From the NCBI RefSeq assembly GCF_001750285.1, contig NZ_MAMP01000001.1, forward strand, positions 62,001-126,000: a stretch of 64,000 nucleotides of DNA, in the 5' to 3' direction. Under the pieces are notes generated by a model, which did no database searches, had not been told where the DNA came from, and saw nothing but the letters and a program-made list of their open reading frames with translations. Of this stretch, positions 1 to 10,358 are shown piece by piece; position 1 is the first letter of the stretch, and the number at the start of each line of letters is the position of its first letter. The stretch comes from Domibacillus iocasae (lineage in GTDB: Bacteria > Bacillota > Bacilli > Bacillales > Domibacillaceae). Both the position numbers and the translations under genes were made by a program.

Positions 1-2290
<2,290 letters not shown>

Positions 2291-2306
2291 GTTTGTTCCT
2301 CCTCGA

Positions 2307-3083
2307 TTACTGTACCGTTTCGTCTTCGATGCCAAGTTCCTGCTTGATCCAGTCATAGCCTTCCGCTTCAAGGCGCTCAGCTAGTTCCGCACCGCCGGAT
2401 TTGACAATTTTACCCTGCATCATCACATGCACGTGATCAGGCGTAATGTAGTTCAAGAGACGTTGGTAGTGAGTAATCATCAGGCAGCCAAAATCTTCGC
2501 CGCGCATTTTATTGATTCCTTTTGATACAACTTTTAATGCATCGATATCAAGACCAGAGTCAATTTCATCTAAAATCGCAATTTTCGGTTCAATTGTCAT
2601 CAATTGAAGGATTTCATTGCGTTTTTTCTCACCGCCGGAGAAGCCTTCGTTTAAATAACGCTGTGCCATATCCTGATCCATTTCAAGAAGATCCATATTG
2701 CCGTCCATCTGGCGGATAAATTTCATCAATGAGATTTCATCGCCTTCTTCGCGACGGGCATTCACAGCGGAACGAAGGAACTCGGCATTTGTTACGCCTG
2801 TAATTTCGCTCGGGTATTGCATCGCAAGAAACAGACCTGCGCGCGCGCGTTCGTCTACTTCCATTTCGAGTACATCTTCTCCGTCAAGCGTGATTGTACC
2901 TTGTGTAACTTCATATTTAGGGTGACCCATAATGGCAGAGGAAAGAGTGGATTTACCCGTTCCGTTCGGTCCCATAATCGCATGGAATTCGCCGCCTTTA
3001 ATTTCAAGGTTGACCCCTTTTAAAATTTCTTTCCCGTCAATCGCGACGTGAAGATCTTTAATTGTTAACGTTGATTGTGACAT
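2307..3083 (-). CDS. sufC: Fe-S cluster assembly ATPase SufC
   Basis: ABC-type ATPase of the SufBCD complex, 258 aa. Walker A GPNGTGKST is at residues 38-46, the signature FSGGEKKR at 148-155, Walker B IAILDE at 168-173 and the switch histidine in MITHYQRLL. It has no membrane segments, as expected for this soluble ATPase. A GGAGGG ribosome binding site precedes the ATG. First gene of the visible suf operon; the promoter must lie in 3084-3222, after the terminator of the next upstream gene. Confidence 0.96.
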   Translation of the reverse strand: MSQSTLTIKDLHVAIDGKEILKGVNLEIKGGEFHAIMGPNGTGKSTLSSAIMGHPKYEVTQGTITLDGEDVLEMEVDERARAGLFLAMQYPSEITGVTNAEFLRSAVNARREEGDEISLMKFIRQMDGNMDLLEMDQDMAQRYLNEGFSGGEKKRNEILQLMTIEPKIAILDEIDSGLDIDALKVVSKGINKMRGEDFGCLMITHYQRLLNYITPDHVHVMMQGKIVKSGGAELAERLEAEGYDWIKQELGIEDETVQ

Positions 3084-3221
3084 GATTTACCCTCCGTATT
3101 CATCGGCTGAGACGACCGATTATGTCTATTCTCAATTTATTCTCATTACAATCTTATAACAAATAGAATTTATATTCAACCGTGGAAATCGGTTATATTC
3201 AGTATTCTCAAACAAAAGAAG

Positions 3222-3249
3222 AAAAACCGGCTTTTTGGCCGGCTTTTCT
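3222..3249 (-). terminator. Hairpin terminator upstream of sufC
   Basis: GC stem CCGGC...GCCGG flanked by A and T runs on both sides, so it can work in either direction. It most likely ends the small gene at 3262-3438 and insulates the suf promoter. Confidence 0.7.
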
Positions 3250-3261
3250 TCTAATTCAATA

Positions 3262-3438
3262 TTAAAGATGATTCGTAAAATTACGGTTCAGGTCAGCAAC
3301 CATGCGCATTGACTTTTGGTAGTCTTCTTCGCGCTGCTGCTCAACTTCCATTCTCACTTCATGCTTCTGGCTGTACTCTGCATAGCCGACACCGTAATTG
3401 GCGTGCATCGCTTTTTCCATACCTTCTGTGTGCTTCAT
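3262..3438 (-). CDS. Small hydrophilic protein, unknown function
   Basis: A 58-codon frame, MKHTEGMEKAMHANYGVGYA... ending in LNRNFTNHL, rich in Glu, Lys, Gln and Met and probably helical, with no membrane segment. It is followed at once by a hairpin terminator, which supports it being a transcribed unit. The ribosome binding site is the weak point: AAAGGAT lies about 25 nt upstream, so a downstream start (GGTATGGAAAAA, preceded by AGAAGGT) is possible. I do not recognise the family. Confidence 0.5.
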   Translation of the reverse strand: MKHTEGMEKAMHANYGVGYAEYSQKHEVRMEVEQQREEDYQKSMRMVADLNRNFTNHL

Positions 3439-3659
3439 ATTGAGTGAGTTACTAATAGGGAATCAATCCTTTTCGTTTTTTTTTGGAAACTGGAACTTCC
3501 GCTACCTATCATAACAAGCTTCAGCCGGGAGATGCAAAAGCCTTCTGACAGCCTCTCCCGCTCTCACATGACGTGAGCTCCGGTATACTCTCATATATTA
3601 CCCGTATCAAAGAATATAAACCTTATTCTCTTGAATTCGCAATTATCCGAAAATAAACA

Positions 3660-3696
3660 AAAAAGAAAAAGTGAATGGCACTCTGCCATCCACTTC
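3660..3696 (-). terminator. Terminator of the metNIQ operon
   Basis: On the minus strand a GTGGATGGC/GCCATTCAC stem is followed by a T-rich tract directly after the metQ stop codon. Confidence 0.8.
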
Positions 3697-3702
3697 ATTC
3701 TA

Positions 3703-4557
3703 TTACTCTGTTACAGGAACAACTGCCCCGTTCCATTCTGATGTAATAAAGTCTTGAATTTCTTTTGATTTTAATACGTCAACCAGTGCCTTGATTTTTT
3801 CGGAATCTTCCTCACCTGCACGTGTAACGATTAAGTTCGCATATGGTGAATCAGTTCCTTCAAGCGCAATGGAATCTTCTGTGGGGCTGATACCGGCATC
3901 AATTGCGTAGTTTGAGTTGATGACAACCGCATCGCCTTCACCGTTATTATAAATTTGTGGAAGCAAGGCCGGCTCGTAATCATAATCAAACTTGATGTTT
4001 TTTGGGTTTTCAGCAATATCTTCAAGAGTAGCCTGTGTTTTGTCGATGCCATCTTTAATCGTAATTAAGCCTTCCGCTTCTAAAATCATTAAAATACGGC
4101 CATGCTCCGCAACCGAGTTGCTTAAAATGATGGTTGCACCGTCTGGAAGTTCATCCAGGCTTTTGTATTTTTGTGAATAAACAGCCATTGGCTCAATATG
4201 GATAGCACCGGCGCTTTCAAAATCGTAGCCTTGTTCTTTTTCCTGTAAATCAAGGTAAGGAAGGTGCTGGAAGTAGTTTGCATCCAAATCGCCTTCTTCA
4301 AGTGCTGTGTTCGGCAAAACGTAATCCTGGAACGTTTCGATTTGCAAATCATAGCCCTGTTCTTCCAAAAGCGATTTTGCTTCTTCTAAAATTACCGCAT
4401 GCGGCGTATTTGATGCGCCGACAACGATTGTTTTGTCTTCTTCTGAAGAACCTGAATTTGAATCTGAAGCTGTATCTGACGCTTCATCCCCGCCGCCGCA
4501 TGCCGCGAGTACAAGCACAATAGCGGCCGTTAACAAGCCTAAAAGCCATTTTTTCAT
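3703..4557 (-). CDS. metQ: Methionine ABC transporter substrate-binding lipoprotein MetQ
   Basis: Extracellular lipoprotein that binds methionine and delivers it to MetNI, 284 aa. It has a lipoprotein signal peptide with lipobox LAAC (Cys20) followed by a Gly/Ser/Asp/Glu linker, then the NlpA domain with TPHAVILEEAK, ALEEGDLDANYFQHLPYL and SNSVAEHGR. Last gene of the metN-metI-metQ operon, followed by a terminator. Regulation is through the S-box riboswitch upstream of metN. Confidence 0.95.
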   Translation of the reverse strand: MKKWLLGLLTAAIVLVLAACGGGDEASDTASDSNSGSSEEDKTIVVGASNTPHAVILEEAKSLLEEQGYDLQIETFQDYVLPNTALEEGDLDANYFQHLPYLDLQEKEQGYDFESAGAIHIEPMAVYSQKYKSLDELPDGATIILSNSVAEHGRILMILEAEGLITIKDGIDKTQATLEDIAENPKNIKFDYDYEPALLPQIYNNGEGDAVVINSNYAIDAGISPTEDSIALEGTDSPYANLIVTRAGEEDSEKIKALVDVLKSKEIQDFITSEWNGAVVPVTE

Positions 4558-4590
4558 GCTGATTTTCCTCCTGGAAATAAATTATTTTTA

Positions 4591-5259
4591 TTAACGTTTA
4601 TCGAGCTTACGGACAGCCGTATCCCCGATAAACTGAATAATAAACACGATTACTAAAATGACAATAGTGGCCATAATCGTCACATCATTACGGCTGCGCT
4701 GGAAGCCGTCTAAAAAGGCAAGGTTTCCAAGACCGCCCGCTCCAATTACGCCGGCCATTGCGGTGTATCCAACAAGCGCAATCGCTGTCACAGTCAAGCC
4801 GGAAACGAGCGCCGGCAGCGACTCTGGAATCAGTACTTTTTGGATGATTGTCCATGTCGAAGCCCCCATTGCCCGAGCTGCTTCAATTACGCCTTTATCA
4901 ATTTCACGGAGCGCGATTTCAACCATCCGCGCGTAAAATGGCGCCGCTCCAATAATAAGCGCAGGCAATGCGGCATTTTCACCGATAATGGTGCCCATGA
5001 TTGTTTTCGTAAACGGAATTAATAAAACAATTAAAATAATAAATGGAATCGACCGGAAGACGTTCACAATCACAGCTGTAACGCCGTATACTGCCTTGTT
5101 TTCCCATAGCTGGCCTTTTGATGTTAAAAATAACAAAAGACCGAGAAGCATGCCGAGAATAAACGTAATGACAACGGAAATGCTCGTCATATAAAGTGTT
5201 TCATACGTTGCCTCCCACATTTTCTCCCAATCGACATTCGGAAACCACTGCTCAATCAT
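4591..5259 (-). CDS. metI: Methionine ABC transporter permease
   Basis: Membrane subunit of the D/L-methionine importer, 222 aa with about five hydrophobic spans. The EAA loop that docks on the ATPase reads EAARAMGAS...ESLP at residues 126-149. It overlaps the end of metN by 8 nt and is followed by metQ, giving a complete transporter. The B. subtilis orthologue is called metP. Confidence 0.95.
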   Translation of the reverse strand: MIEQWFPNVDWEKMWEATYETLYMTSISVVITFILGMLLGLLLFLTSKGQLWENKAVYGVTAVIVNVFRSIPFIILIVLLIPFTKTIMGTIIGENAALPALIIGAAPFYARMVEIALREIDKGVIEAARAMGASTWTIIQKVLIPESLPALVSGLTVTAIALVGYTAMAGVIGAGGLGNLAFLDGFQRSRNDVTIMATIVILVIVFIIQFIGDTAVRKLDKR

Positions 5260-6277
5260 AAGTGATCACCTCCGAATCGACTTGCTGGGCATCTAAAAAC
5301 GCAACGGCTTTCGCGACTTCAACTGAATCGCCCGTTACTTGCATGAATAACGTACCGTATGCTCCATTTTGGGTTTGAGAAATTTTCCCCTGCAAAATGT
5401 TCACACCGACATTAAACGACCGGATTAATTCTGTTACAACCGGCTGCTCGGCTGACACACCGACAAACGTCAATTTAACAATTTTCCCGTCCGGATGCTC
5501 TGCCAGCAAGTGCTGAATCGTTTCTTTTGATTCTTCCGGCTCGGTTACCTGCTGAACAAATCGTTTCGTGATCGGTTGCTCCGGACGACGGAATACATCG
5601 AGAACCGGGCCTAGTTCAACAATTTTCCCTTCCTCCATGACCGCAACCCGGTGACAGATTTTCCGTATTACGTGCATTTCGTGTGTAATCAATACGATTG
5701 TTAAGCCAAGCCGCTCGTTGATATCAACGAGAAGCTCCAAAATGGAATCCGTCGTCTGCGGGTCAAGTGCAGACGTCGCTTCATCACAAAGAAGCACTTT
5801 TGGATTGTTTGCGAGCGCGCGGGCAATGCCGACACGCTGCTTTTGACCGCCTGATAATTGAGCTGGATATGAATCACCCCGCCCATTAAGACCAACAAGG
5901 TCAATCAGTTCATCAACGCGCTTGTTCCGTTCTGCTTTTGCCACGCCGGCAATCTCAAGAGGAAATGAAATATTTTCACGTACCGTGCGTGACCAAAGCA
6001 AATTAAAGTGCTGGAATATCATGCCAATTTCCTGGCGCGCTTTTCGAAGTTCTGAACCTTTAATCGTAGAGATTGTTCGTCCTGCTACGGTTACAGATCC
6101 TTCCGTTGGCGTTTCAAGTCCGTTCAGCATACGGATGAGTGTACTTTTCCCAGCACCGCTATAGCCGATCATGCCGAAAATTTCACCTTCCTGAACGGAG
6201 AGATTTATGTCATCAACAGCCTTTACCGGGCCATTTTTCGTTTGAAATATTTTTTTTGCTTGTTCAATGAAAATCAC
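5252..6277 (-). CDS. metN: Methionine ABC transporter ATP-binding protein MetN
   Basis: ATPase of the methionine importer, 341 aa from a GTG start (GTGATTTTCATTGAACAAGC) preceded by AAAGGAAG at good spacing. The longer frame runs upstream through the riboswitch and is not used. Walker A GYSGAGKST is at residues 38-46, the signature LSGGQKQR at 141-148, Walker B VLLCDEATSALD follows, and the C-terminal NIL domain (about 265-341, ending QQVDSEVITYD) is the methionine-sensing regulatory domain. Confidence 0.95.
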   Translation of the reverse strand: MIFIEQAKKIFQTKNGPVKAVDDINLSVQEGEIFGMIGYSGAGKSTLIRMLNGLETPTEGSVTVAGRTISTIKGSELRKARQEIGMIFQHFNLLWSRTVRENISFPLEIAGVAKAERNKRVDELIDLVGLNGRGDSYPAQLSGGQKQRVGIARALANNPKVLLCDEATSALDPQTTDSILELLVDINERLGLTIVLITHEMHVIRKICHRVAVMEEGKIVELGPVLDVFRRPEQPITKRFVQQVTEPEESKETIQHLLAEHPDGKIVKLTFVGVSAEQPVVTELIRSFNVGVNILQGKISQTQNGAYGTLFMQVTGDSVEVAKAVAFLDAQQVDSEVITYD

Positions 6278-6295
6278 AGGATCACTTCCTTTCCA

Positions 6296-6457
6296 CAAAA
6301 AAAGCCATCTGCCCATAATGACAGAAAGGCTTTGTGTCCAAATTTCCTTTCTCTCATCTCCCGGAGCATATTGCTTCGTGTGATTTGGCACCTTTTCTTT
6401 TAAAAGACGGTTGCCGGGCTTCATCGGGCACATTCCCTCCGCCGCTCTTGATAAGAG
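6296..6457 (-). promoter_or_regulatory. S-box (SAM-I) riboswitch upstream of metN
   Basis: Read on the minus strand. The aptamer begins CTCTTATCAAGAG (6457-6445) and contains GGCGGAGGGA, GATGAAGCCCGGCAACC and the closing GATGAGAG (6358-6351), which pairs with the 5' CTCTTATC. It is followed by a terminator hairpin, AAAGCC...GGCTTTTTTT, at about 6335-6297. High SAM should favour termination and shut off methionine uptake. All S-box core elements are present. Confidence 0.93.
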
Positions 6458-6543
6458 TCGCTTTTAATTATGAATGGATTTTACCACCGTCTTTACGTTT
6501 GTGTCAACAACCTCAGTTTAAATTCCGACAAAAATCGACAGGT

Positions 6544-6843
6544 TTATGAAAGAGATCGTATTTCTTCATATATATATGGAACTGACTGAAAAGCGTAAAT
6601 TTTCTTTTTTAAATTCCCTTTTTCAAATAAAAGTAAACAAGGTACACTCTCAATTTCAAATTGACGGGATAAATCTTCATGATAATTCAAGTTGATGCGT
6701 TCAAGCGGCACATCAATATTCATTGCTTCAACAACATCAAGCATTCTCCCGGCCACCTGGCATGTCCCGCACATCGGTGTATAGAGATAAAGTGAAGCTT
6801 TCGGTTTTGTGATAAACGTTTGAATCGATTCTGCTGTGTCCAT
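6544..6843 (-). CDS. yusE: Thioredoxin-like protein (YusE family)
   Basis: A 99-aa thioredoxin-fold protein. The redox motif is CGTC (Cys25 and Cys28) in TPMCGTCQVAGRML, followed by the cis-Pro loop ESVPCLLLF. It is as short as small thioredoxins and has no signal peptide, so it acts in the cytosol. Its start is next to the stop of the toprim gene, so the two are co-transcribed. Position between the met operon and gcvH matches B. subtilis yusE. Substrate unknown. Confidence 0.85.
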   Translation of the reverse strand: MDTAESIQTFITKPKASLYLYTPMCGTCQVAGRMLDVVEAMNIDVPLERINLNYHEDLSRQFEIESVPCLLLFEKGNLKKKIYAFQSVPYIYEEIRSLS

Positions 6844-7203
6844 TTACTGCTGAGTCCCTTCTTTCTGCAAAAACTCGCCGCGCACATCGATGTTGGCGCC
6901 CATTAAAATGGAAGCCAAGTAACGGTGTGGCGCCGAAGCAACTTCTTTATAGCTTCGGTCAATATAAAGGTGACGGGCGTGAGGAAGTTCACGCTTAAAC
7001 TGGCGGCGAAGCTTTTCACCTGACGCATCCGCATCAACTAAAATGTAAACATCACGCTCAAACAGTTCATCCACCAATTCATCAAGGCGCGAGACCCCAA
7101 TCGTGCCATTTGTACAAATGATGTCTACCGGCTCTTTTACAATTTCAGCCACCCGTTTTCGATCAGATGACCCTTCGACGATAATTGTTTTTTCCACCAT
7201 CAT
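6844..7203 (-). CDS. yusF: Toprim domain protein (YusF family)
   Basis: Small stand-alone toprim protein of about 119 aa, related to primase/topoisomerase/RNase M5 domains. The toprim signatures are the early glutamate in IIVEGSSDRKR and the DxD-type motif LVDADASGEKLRR. The start is ambiguous: TTG at 7209 and ATGs at 7203 and 7200 are all in frame, and GGGGTGAT best serves an ATG. It may process or bind nucleic acid; the exact role is unknown. It is coupled to the thioredoxin-like gene downstream. Confidence 0.8.
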   Translation of the reverse strand: MMVEKTIIVEGSSDRKRVAEIVKEPVDIICTNGTIGVSRLDELVDELFERDVYILVDADASGEKLRRQFKRELPHARHLYIDRSYKEVASAPHRYLASILMGANIDVRGEFLQKEGTQQ

Positions 7204-7231
7204 CACCAATCACCCCGCTGCACGTTATTAT

Positions 7232-7359
7232 CCAGGCTGTTGACAAACGCTCGCTTTCGGCGTCACTTGCCGGGCGTGAATGCGCATGACCCCAAAAGGT
7301 CACTCCGCTTCCCGCCCGGCGCCGTTCCTTGAAAGCCAAATGTTTTCAATCAGCCTGCT
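7232..7359. repeat. Large imperfect palindrome with nested hairpins
   Basis: The outer arms CAGGCTGTTGA and TCAATCAGCCTG are inverted copies, inner arms continue with CCGGGCG and CGCCCGG, and the apex is TGACC-ccaaaa-GGTCA. The two sides can be aligned over roughly 45 bases with mismatches. It fills most of the 300-base gap upstream of gcvH's terminator and lacks any good reading frame. It looks like an intergenic repeat element rather than a gene. Confidence 0.55.
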
Positions 7360-7419
7360 TTCTAACTTTGTCTGCATTCTGTATCTTTAATGTTACGTGT
7401 TTTTAAAGAAAATGCAAAT

Positions 7420-7473
7420 AAGAAAAGCGCAAGGCGGTCGATTCAGCCTGCCTCGCTGTCTGGAGCTGGACAA
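7420..7473. repeat. Possible Bacillus-type intergenic repeat fragment
   Basis: The stretch GAAAAGCGCAAGGCGG...CTGTCTGGAGCTGGAC resembles a repeat family that I recall from many Bacillus genomes (GAAAAGCGCAAGCGCC...CTGGAGCTAGAC). Only the general pattern supports this. No gene is seen here. Confidence 0.35.
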
Positions 7474-7481
7474 AAAAAGCA

Positions 7482-7510
7482 AAAAGACCGGCAAAATGCC
7501 GGTCCCGTTT
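7482..7510 (-). terminator. Terminator of gcvH
   Basis: GACCGGCA/TGCCGGTC stem followed on the minus strand by a T-rich tail, right after the gcvH stop. Confidence 0.8.
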
Positions 7511-7894
7511 TTAATCTTCTTTTGTCATTTCTTCATATTGCTCCGCTGTCATGAGTTCATCAATTTGTGCGGCATCAGACGGCTCCACAACGATCATCCA
7601 TGCTTTTTCATACGGTGATTCGTTGACGAATTCAGGGCTGTCATCCAATTCTTCATTAATTTCCACAACCGTACCACTGACAGGCGCATACAATTCAGAA
7701 ACGGTTTTAACAGACTCAACGCTGCCGAATGGCTCGTCTGCCGTTACTGTGTCACCGACAGATGGAAGCTCGACAAATACGATGTCGCCAAGTTCCGATT
7801 GGGCAAAATCTGTAATACCAATGCGCACTTTCCCGTCTTCTTGTTTTACCCATTCATGTTCTTCCGAATAACGCAGCTCTTTAGGCAAATTCAT
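7511..7894 (-). CDS. gcvH: Glycine cleavage system H protein
   Basis: Lipoyl carrier protein of the glycine cleavage system, 127 aa. It shuttles the methylamine group between P and T proteins and in Bacillus also serves in lipoate relay. The lipoylated lysine is K63 in [15 protein letters not shown]. Starts [15 protein letters not shown] with a GGAGGT site just upstream. It sits alone here, away from gcvT and gcvP, as in B. subtilis. Confidence 0.96.
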   Translation of the reverse strand: MNLPKELRYSEEHEWVKQEDGKVRIGITDFAQSELGDIVFVELPSVGDTVTADEPFGSVESVKTVSELYAPVSGTVVEINEELDDSPEFVNESPYEKAWMIVVEPSDAAQIDELMTAEQYEEMTKED

Positions 7895-7965
7895 TTGTAT
7901 GTACCTCCAGATTGGAATAATTACACTTTACACTTTACTGATTCTTTAAGCAGAAATCAAGAAAA

Positions 7966-8316
7966 TCACTGCCACTTTTGCATATAATCTTCTTCTTTAA
8001 ATCCGACGGTCACTATTTCATCTCCAATTGCAAGCGGCCGCTTGATCAGCATGCCGTCCGATGAAAGCATGTCAAGCAGCTCATCATCTGAAGCTGCTGC
8101 TACTTTATCTTTTAATCCAAGCTCACGGTATTTCTGTCCGCTCGTGTTAAAAAACTTTTTCAGCGGAAGTCCACTTTTTTCATATGCTTCTTTTAGTTCC
8201 GCTTTTGATGGCGGCGTCTCCACAATATGAATGGCTTCGTACGATATATTATGCTCATCCAGCCACTTTTTAGCATTACGGCACGTCCCGCATTTCGGAT
8301 ACCAGTAAAATTTCAT
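7966..8316 (-). CDS. yusI: ArsC/Spx-family protein (YusI type)
   Basis: A 116-aa thioredoxin-fold protein of the arsenate reductase/Spx family. The CGTC motif (Cys9 and Cys12) lies in WYPKCGTCRNAKKWL, and the conserved Arg of RPLAIGDEIVTVGF is present near the C terminus. It could be a glutaredoxin-like reductase or a regulator. Its position between gcvH and fadE matches yusI of B. subtilis. No direct evidence for arsenate as substrate. Confidence 0.85.
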   Translation of the reverse strand: MKFYWYPKCGTCRNAKKWLDEHNISYEAIHIVETPPSKAELKEAYEKSGLPLKKFFNTSGQKYRELGLKDKVAAASDDELLDMLSSDGMLIKRPLAIGDEIVTVGFKEEDYMQKWQ

Positions 8317-8393
8317 TGTTTATCACCTCATGACATCATATTTCGACATAAGTGAAAAAAGTCCTTTTTTACATACGATTTTTTTCCACGCTG

Positions 8394-8422
8394 AAAACGC
8401 CCCTTTCAAGAAAGGGGCGCCC
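8394..8422 (-). terminator. Terminator of the fad operon
   Basis: GCCCCTTTC/GAAAGGGGC perfect stem just downstream of fadE, followed by a short T tract on the minus strand. Confidence 0.75.
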
Positions 8423-8427
8423 GCTCG

Positions 8428-10194
8428 TTAAACGACGTATTTTAATGATTCATTCAGACGATCCGCAGCTTCACGTTTTTTCGCAATAACGTTGATTGGC
8501 GTATGGCGGCCGAGCTTTCGCAGCACAGACATCATCATGCGCAGACTGTCACCGGACTCAATGGCAATGACCGTTTCTTTCGCATGCAATTCGATTTCGT
8601 TGAACGCTTCCTGACAGAAAATTTGTGTATACAGTACTTTTTGTTTATTCTTCTCTTCGCCGGACACCGCGATGGCTTTTTCTGTCCGCAGCACCGCTGA
8701 TTCCATCGCATAAACGAGGTTAACCAGATCGGCGATGTTGGCAAGTACTTCCTGCTCTGCTTCCAGTGCTTTTCCATATTTCTGCACCGCAAGCCCGGCG
8801 GCAAGAAGCGCAATTTTTTTCGCATTTTTCACGAGCATTTTTTCCTGCGCCAACAGCTCTTCGCCGGGTTCTTCCGGCATAAGCATCATGAGCTCGCCCT
8901 GCAGTTCTTTTGCTTTTTCAAATAACGGCAGTTCGCCTTTAAATGCCTTTTTCACAAATGTGCCCGGTACGAGCAGCCGGTTAATTTCATTTGTTCCTTC
9001 GAAAATCCGGTTAATCCGGGAATCCCGATACATACGGGCGATTTCATACTCTTCCATGAAACCGTAGCCTCCATGAATTTGGACGCCTTCATCGACAATG
9101 TAATCGAGTACTTCCGATCCAAAAACCTTGCCGAGCGAGCATTCAATTGCGTACTCGGCAATGGACTCCGCAATGGCTTTGCCATCTTTTTGTTCCTCTT
9201 CAGACAGCGCGCTCATCCGCTCTTCAAAATAGCCGACAGTCCGGTAAATCGCACTTTCCGCCGCATATAGTTTAGACGACATCGTACCGAATTTTTCTTT
9301 GATCAAATTAAAATTGGCAATCGATGTTTTAAACTGCTTACGCTCGGACGCGTATTTAAGCGAAATGTCGAGTGCCCGTTTGGCACTGCCGACGGTGCCG
9401 ACGCCCAGCTTGTAGCGGCCGATATTTAAAATATTAAAGGCGATGACGTGTCCCCGTCCTGCTTCACCGAGCAAGTTTTCAACCGGTACTTCTGCATCTG
9501 ACAAAATTAATGTACGGGTTGAAGAGCTTTTAATCCCCATTTTCTCTTCTTCCGCACCAGTTGATACACCTGGATAGCCTTTTTCCACGATAAACGCAGA
9601 AAACTGCTCACCATCAATTTTTGCATAAACGGTAAAAACGTCTGCAAAAGCGGAATTAGTGATCCACTGCTTTTCACCGTTTAACACGTAATGCGTGCCT
9701 GCATCATTTAACCGTGCGGTCGTTTTTGCGCCGAGTGCATCTGAACCGGAACCAGGCTCTGTTAACGCGTAGGCGGCAAGACGGGTTCCGGAGGCGAGAT
9801 CCGGTAAGTATGTTTCTTTTTGCTTTTCATTGCCAAACAACACTATCGGCAGTGCTCCAATCCCGACGTGTGCGCCATGCGAAATTGAAAACCCACCTGC
9901 CACTGCCATCTTTTCCGCAATGAGCGCAGAGCTGACTTTATCAAGGTTGAGCCCGCCATACTCTTCTGGTACATCCGCCGCAAGCAGCCCGAGTTCTCCT
10001 GCTTCCTGCAGCAATTTCACCGTCCGGTCAAATTCATGCTTTTCAAGGTATGGTACTTCCGGCATAACGCTGCCCATTACGTATTCTTCCGTTGTTTTTG
10101 CAATCATTTTTTGCTCATCTGAAAAATCTTCCGGTGTAAATACTGCGTTTGCTTCGACTTCTTCTATTAAAAATGAACCGCCTTTTGCTGCCAT
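8428..10194 (-). CDS. fadE: Acyl-CoA dehydrogenase FadE
   Basis: FAD-dependent enzyme for the first step of fatty acid beta-oxidation, 588 aa from the ATG at 10194, which is better spaced from AAGGGGGAA than the ATG six bases upstream. Signatures are YALTEPGSGSDALGAKT (flavin/substrate loop), KQWITNSAFADVFTV and the C-terminal QIHGGYGFMEEYEIARMYRD. The extra C-terminal domain (about 430-588) matches the long YusJ-type enzymes. Third gene of fadN-fadA-fadE. Confidence 0.93.
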   Translation of the reverse strand: MAAKGGSFLIEEVEANAVFTPEDFSDEQKMIAKTTEEYVMGSVMPEVPYLEKHEFDRTVKLLQEAGELGLLAADVPEEYGGLNLDKVSSALIAEKMAVAGGFSISHGAHVGIGALPIVLFGNEKQKETYLPDLASGTRLAAYALTEPGSGSDALGAKTTARLNDAGTHYVLNGEKQWITNSAFADVFTVYAKIDGEQFSAFIVEKGYPGVSTGAEEEKMGIKSSSTRTLILSDAEVPVENLLGEAGRGHVIAFNILNIGRYKLGVGTVGSAKRALDISLKYASERKQFKTSIANFNLIKEKFGTMSSKLYAAESAIYRTVGYFEERMSALSEEEQKDGKAIAESIAEYAIECSLGKVFGSEVLDYIVDEGVQIHGGYGFMEEYEIARMYRDSRINRIFEGTNEINRLLVPGTFVKKAFKGELPLFEKAKELQGELMMLMPEEPGEELLAQEKMLVKNAKKIALLAAGLAVQKYGKALEAEQEVLANIADLVNLVYAMESAVLRTEKAIAVSGEEKNKQKVLYTQIFCQEAFNEIELHAKETVIAIESGDSLRMMMSVLRKLGRHTPINVIAKKREAADRLNESLKYVV

Positions 10195-10358
10195 GATCAT
10201 TTCCCCCTTTTTCCCGCATTAACGGGCAGTAAGATTCCCACCTCAAGATTGTAAGAAAGGCAAAGAGGATCGGTGGGAGATCCAACTGCCCGTAAAAGCC
10301 CGATTCGTTCAACCAACCGTTAGCGGAAGATGACGCCCCGATTAACGGAAGATTTACG

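Noticed and set aside
6278-6433. N-terminal extension of metN
   Set aside because: This frame runs through the S-box riboswitch and terminator; the GTG at 6277 has the ribosome binding site.
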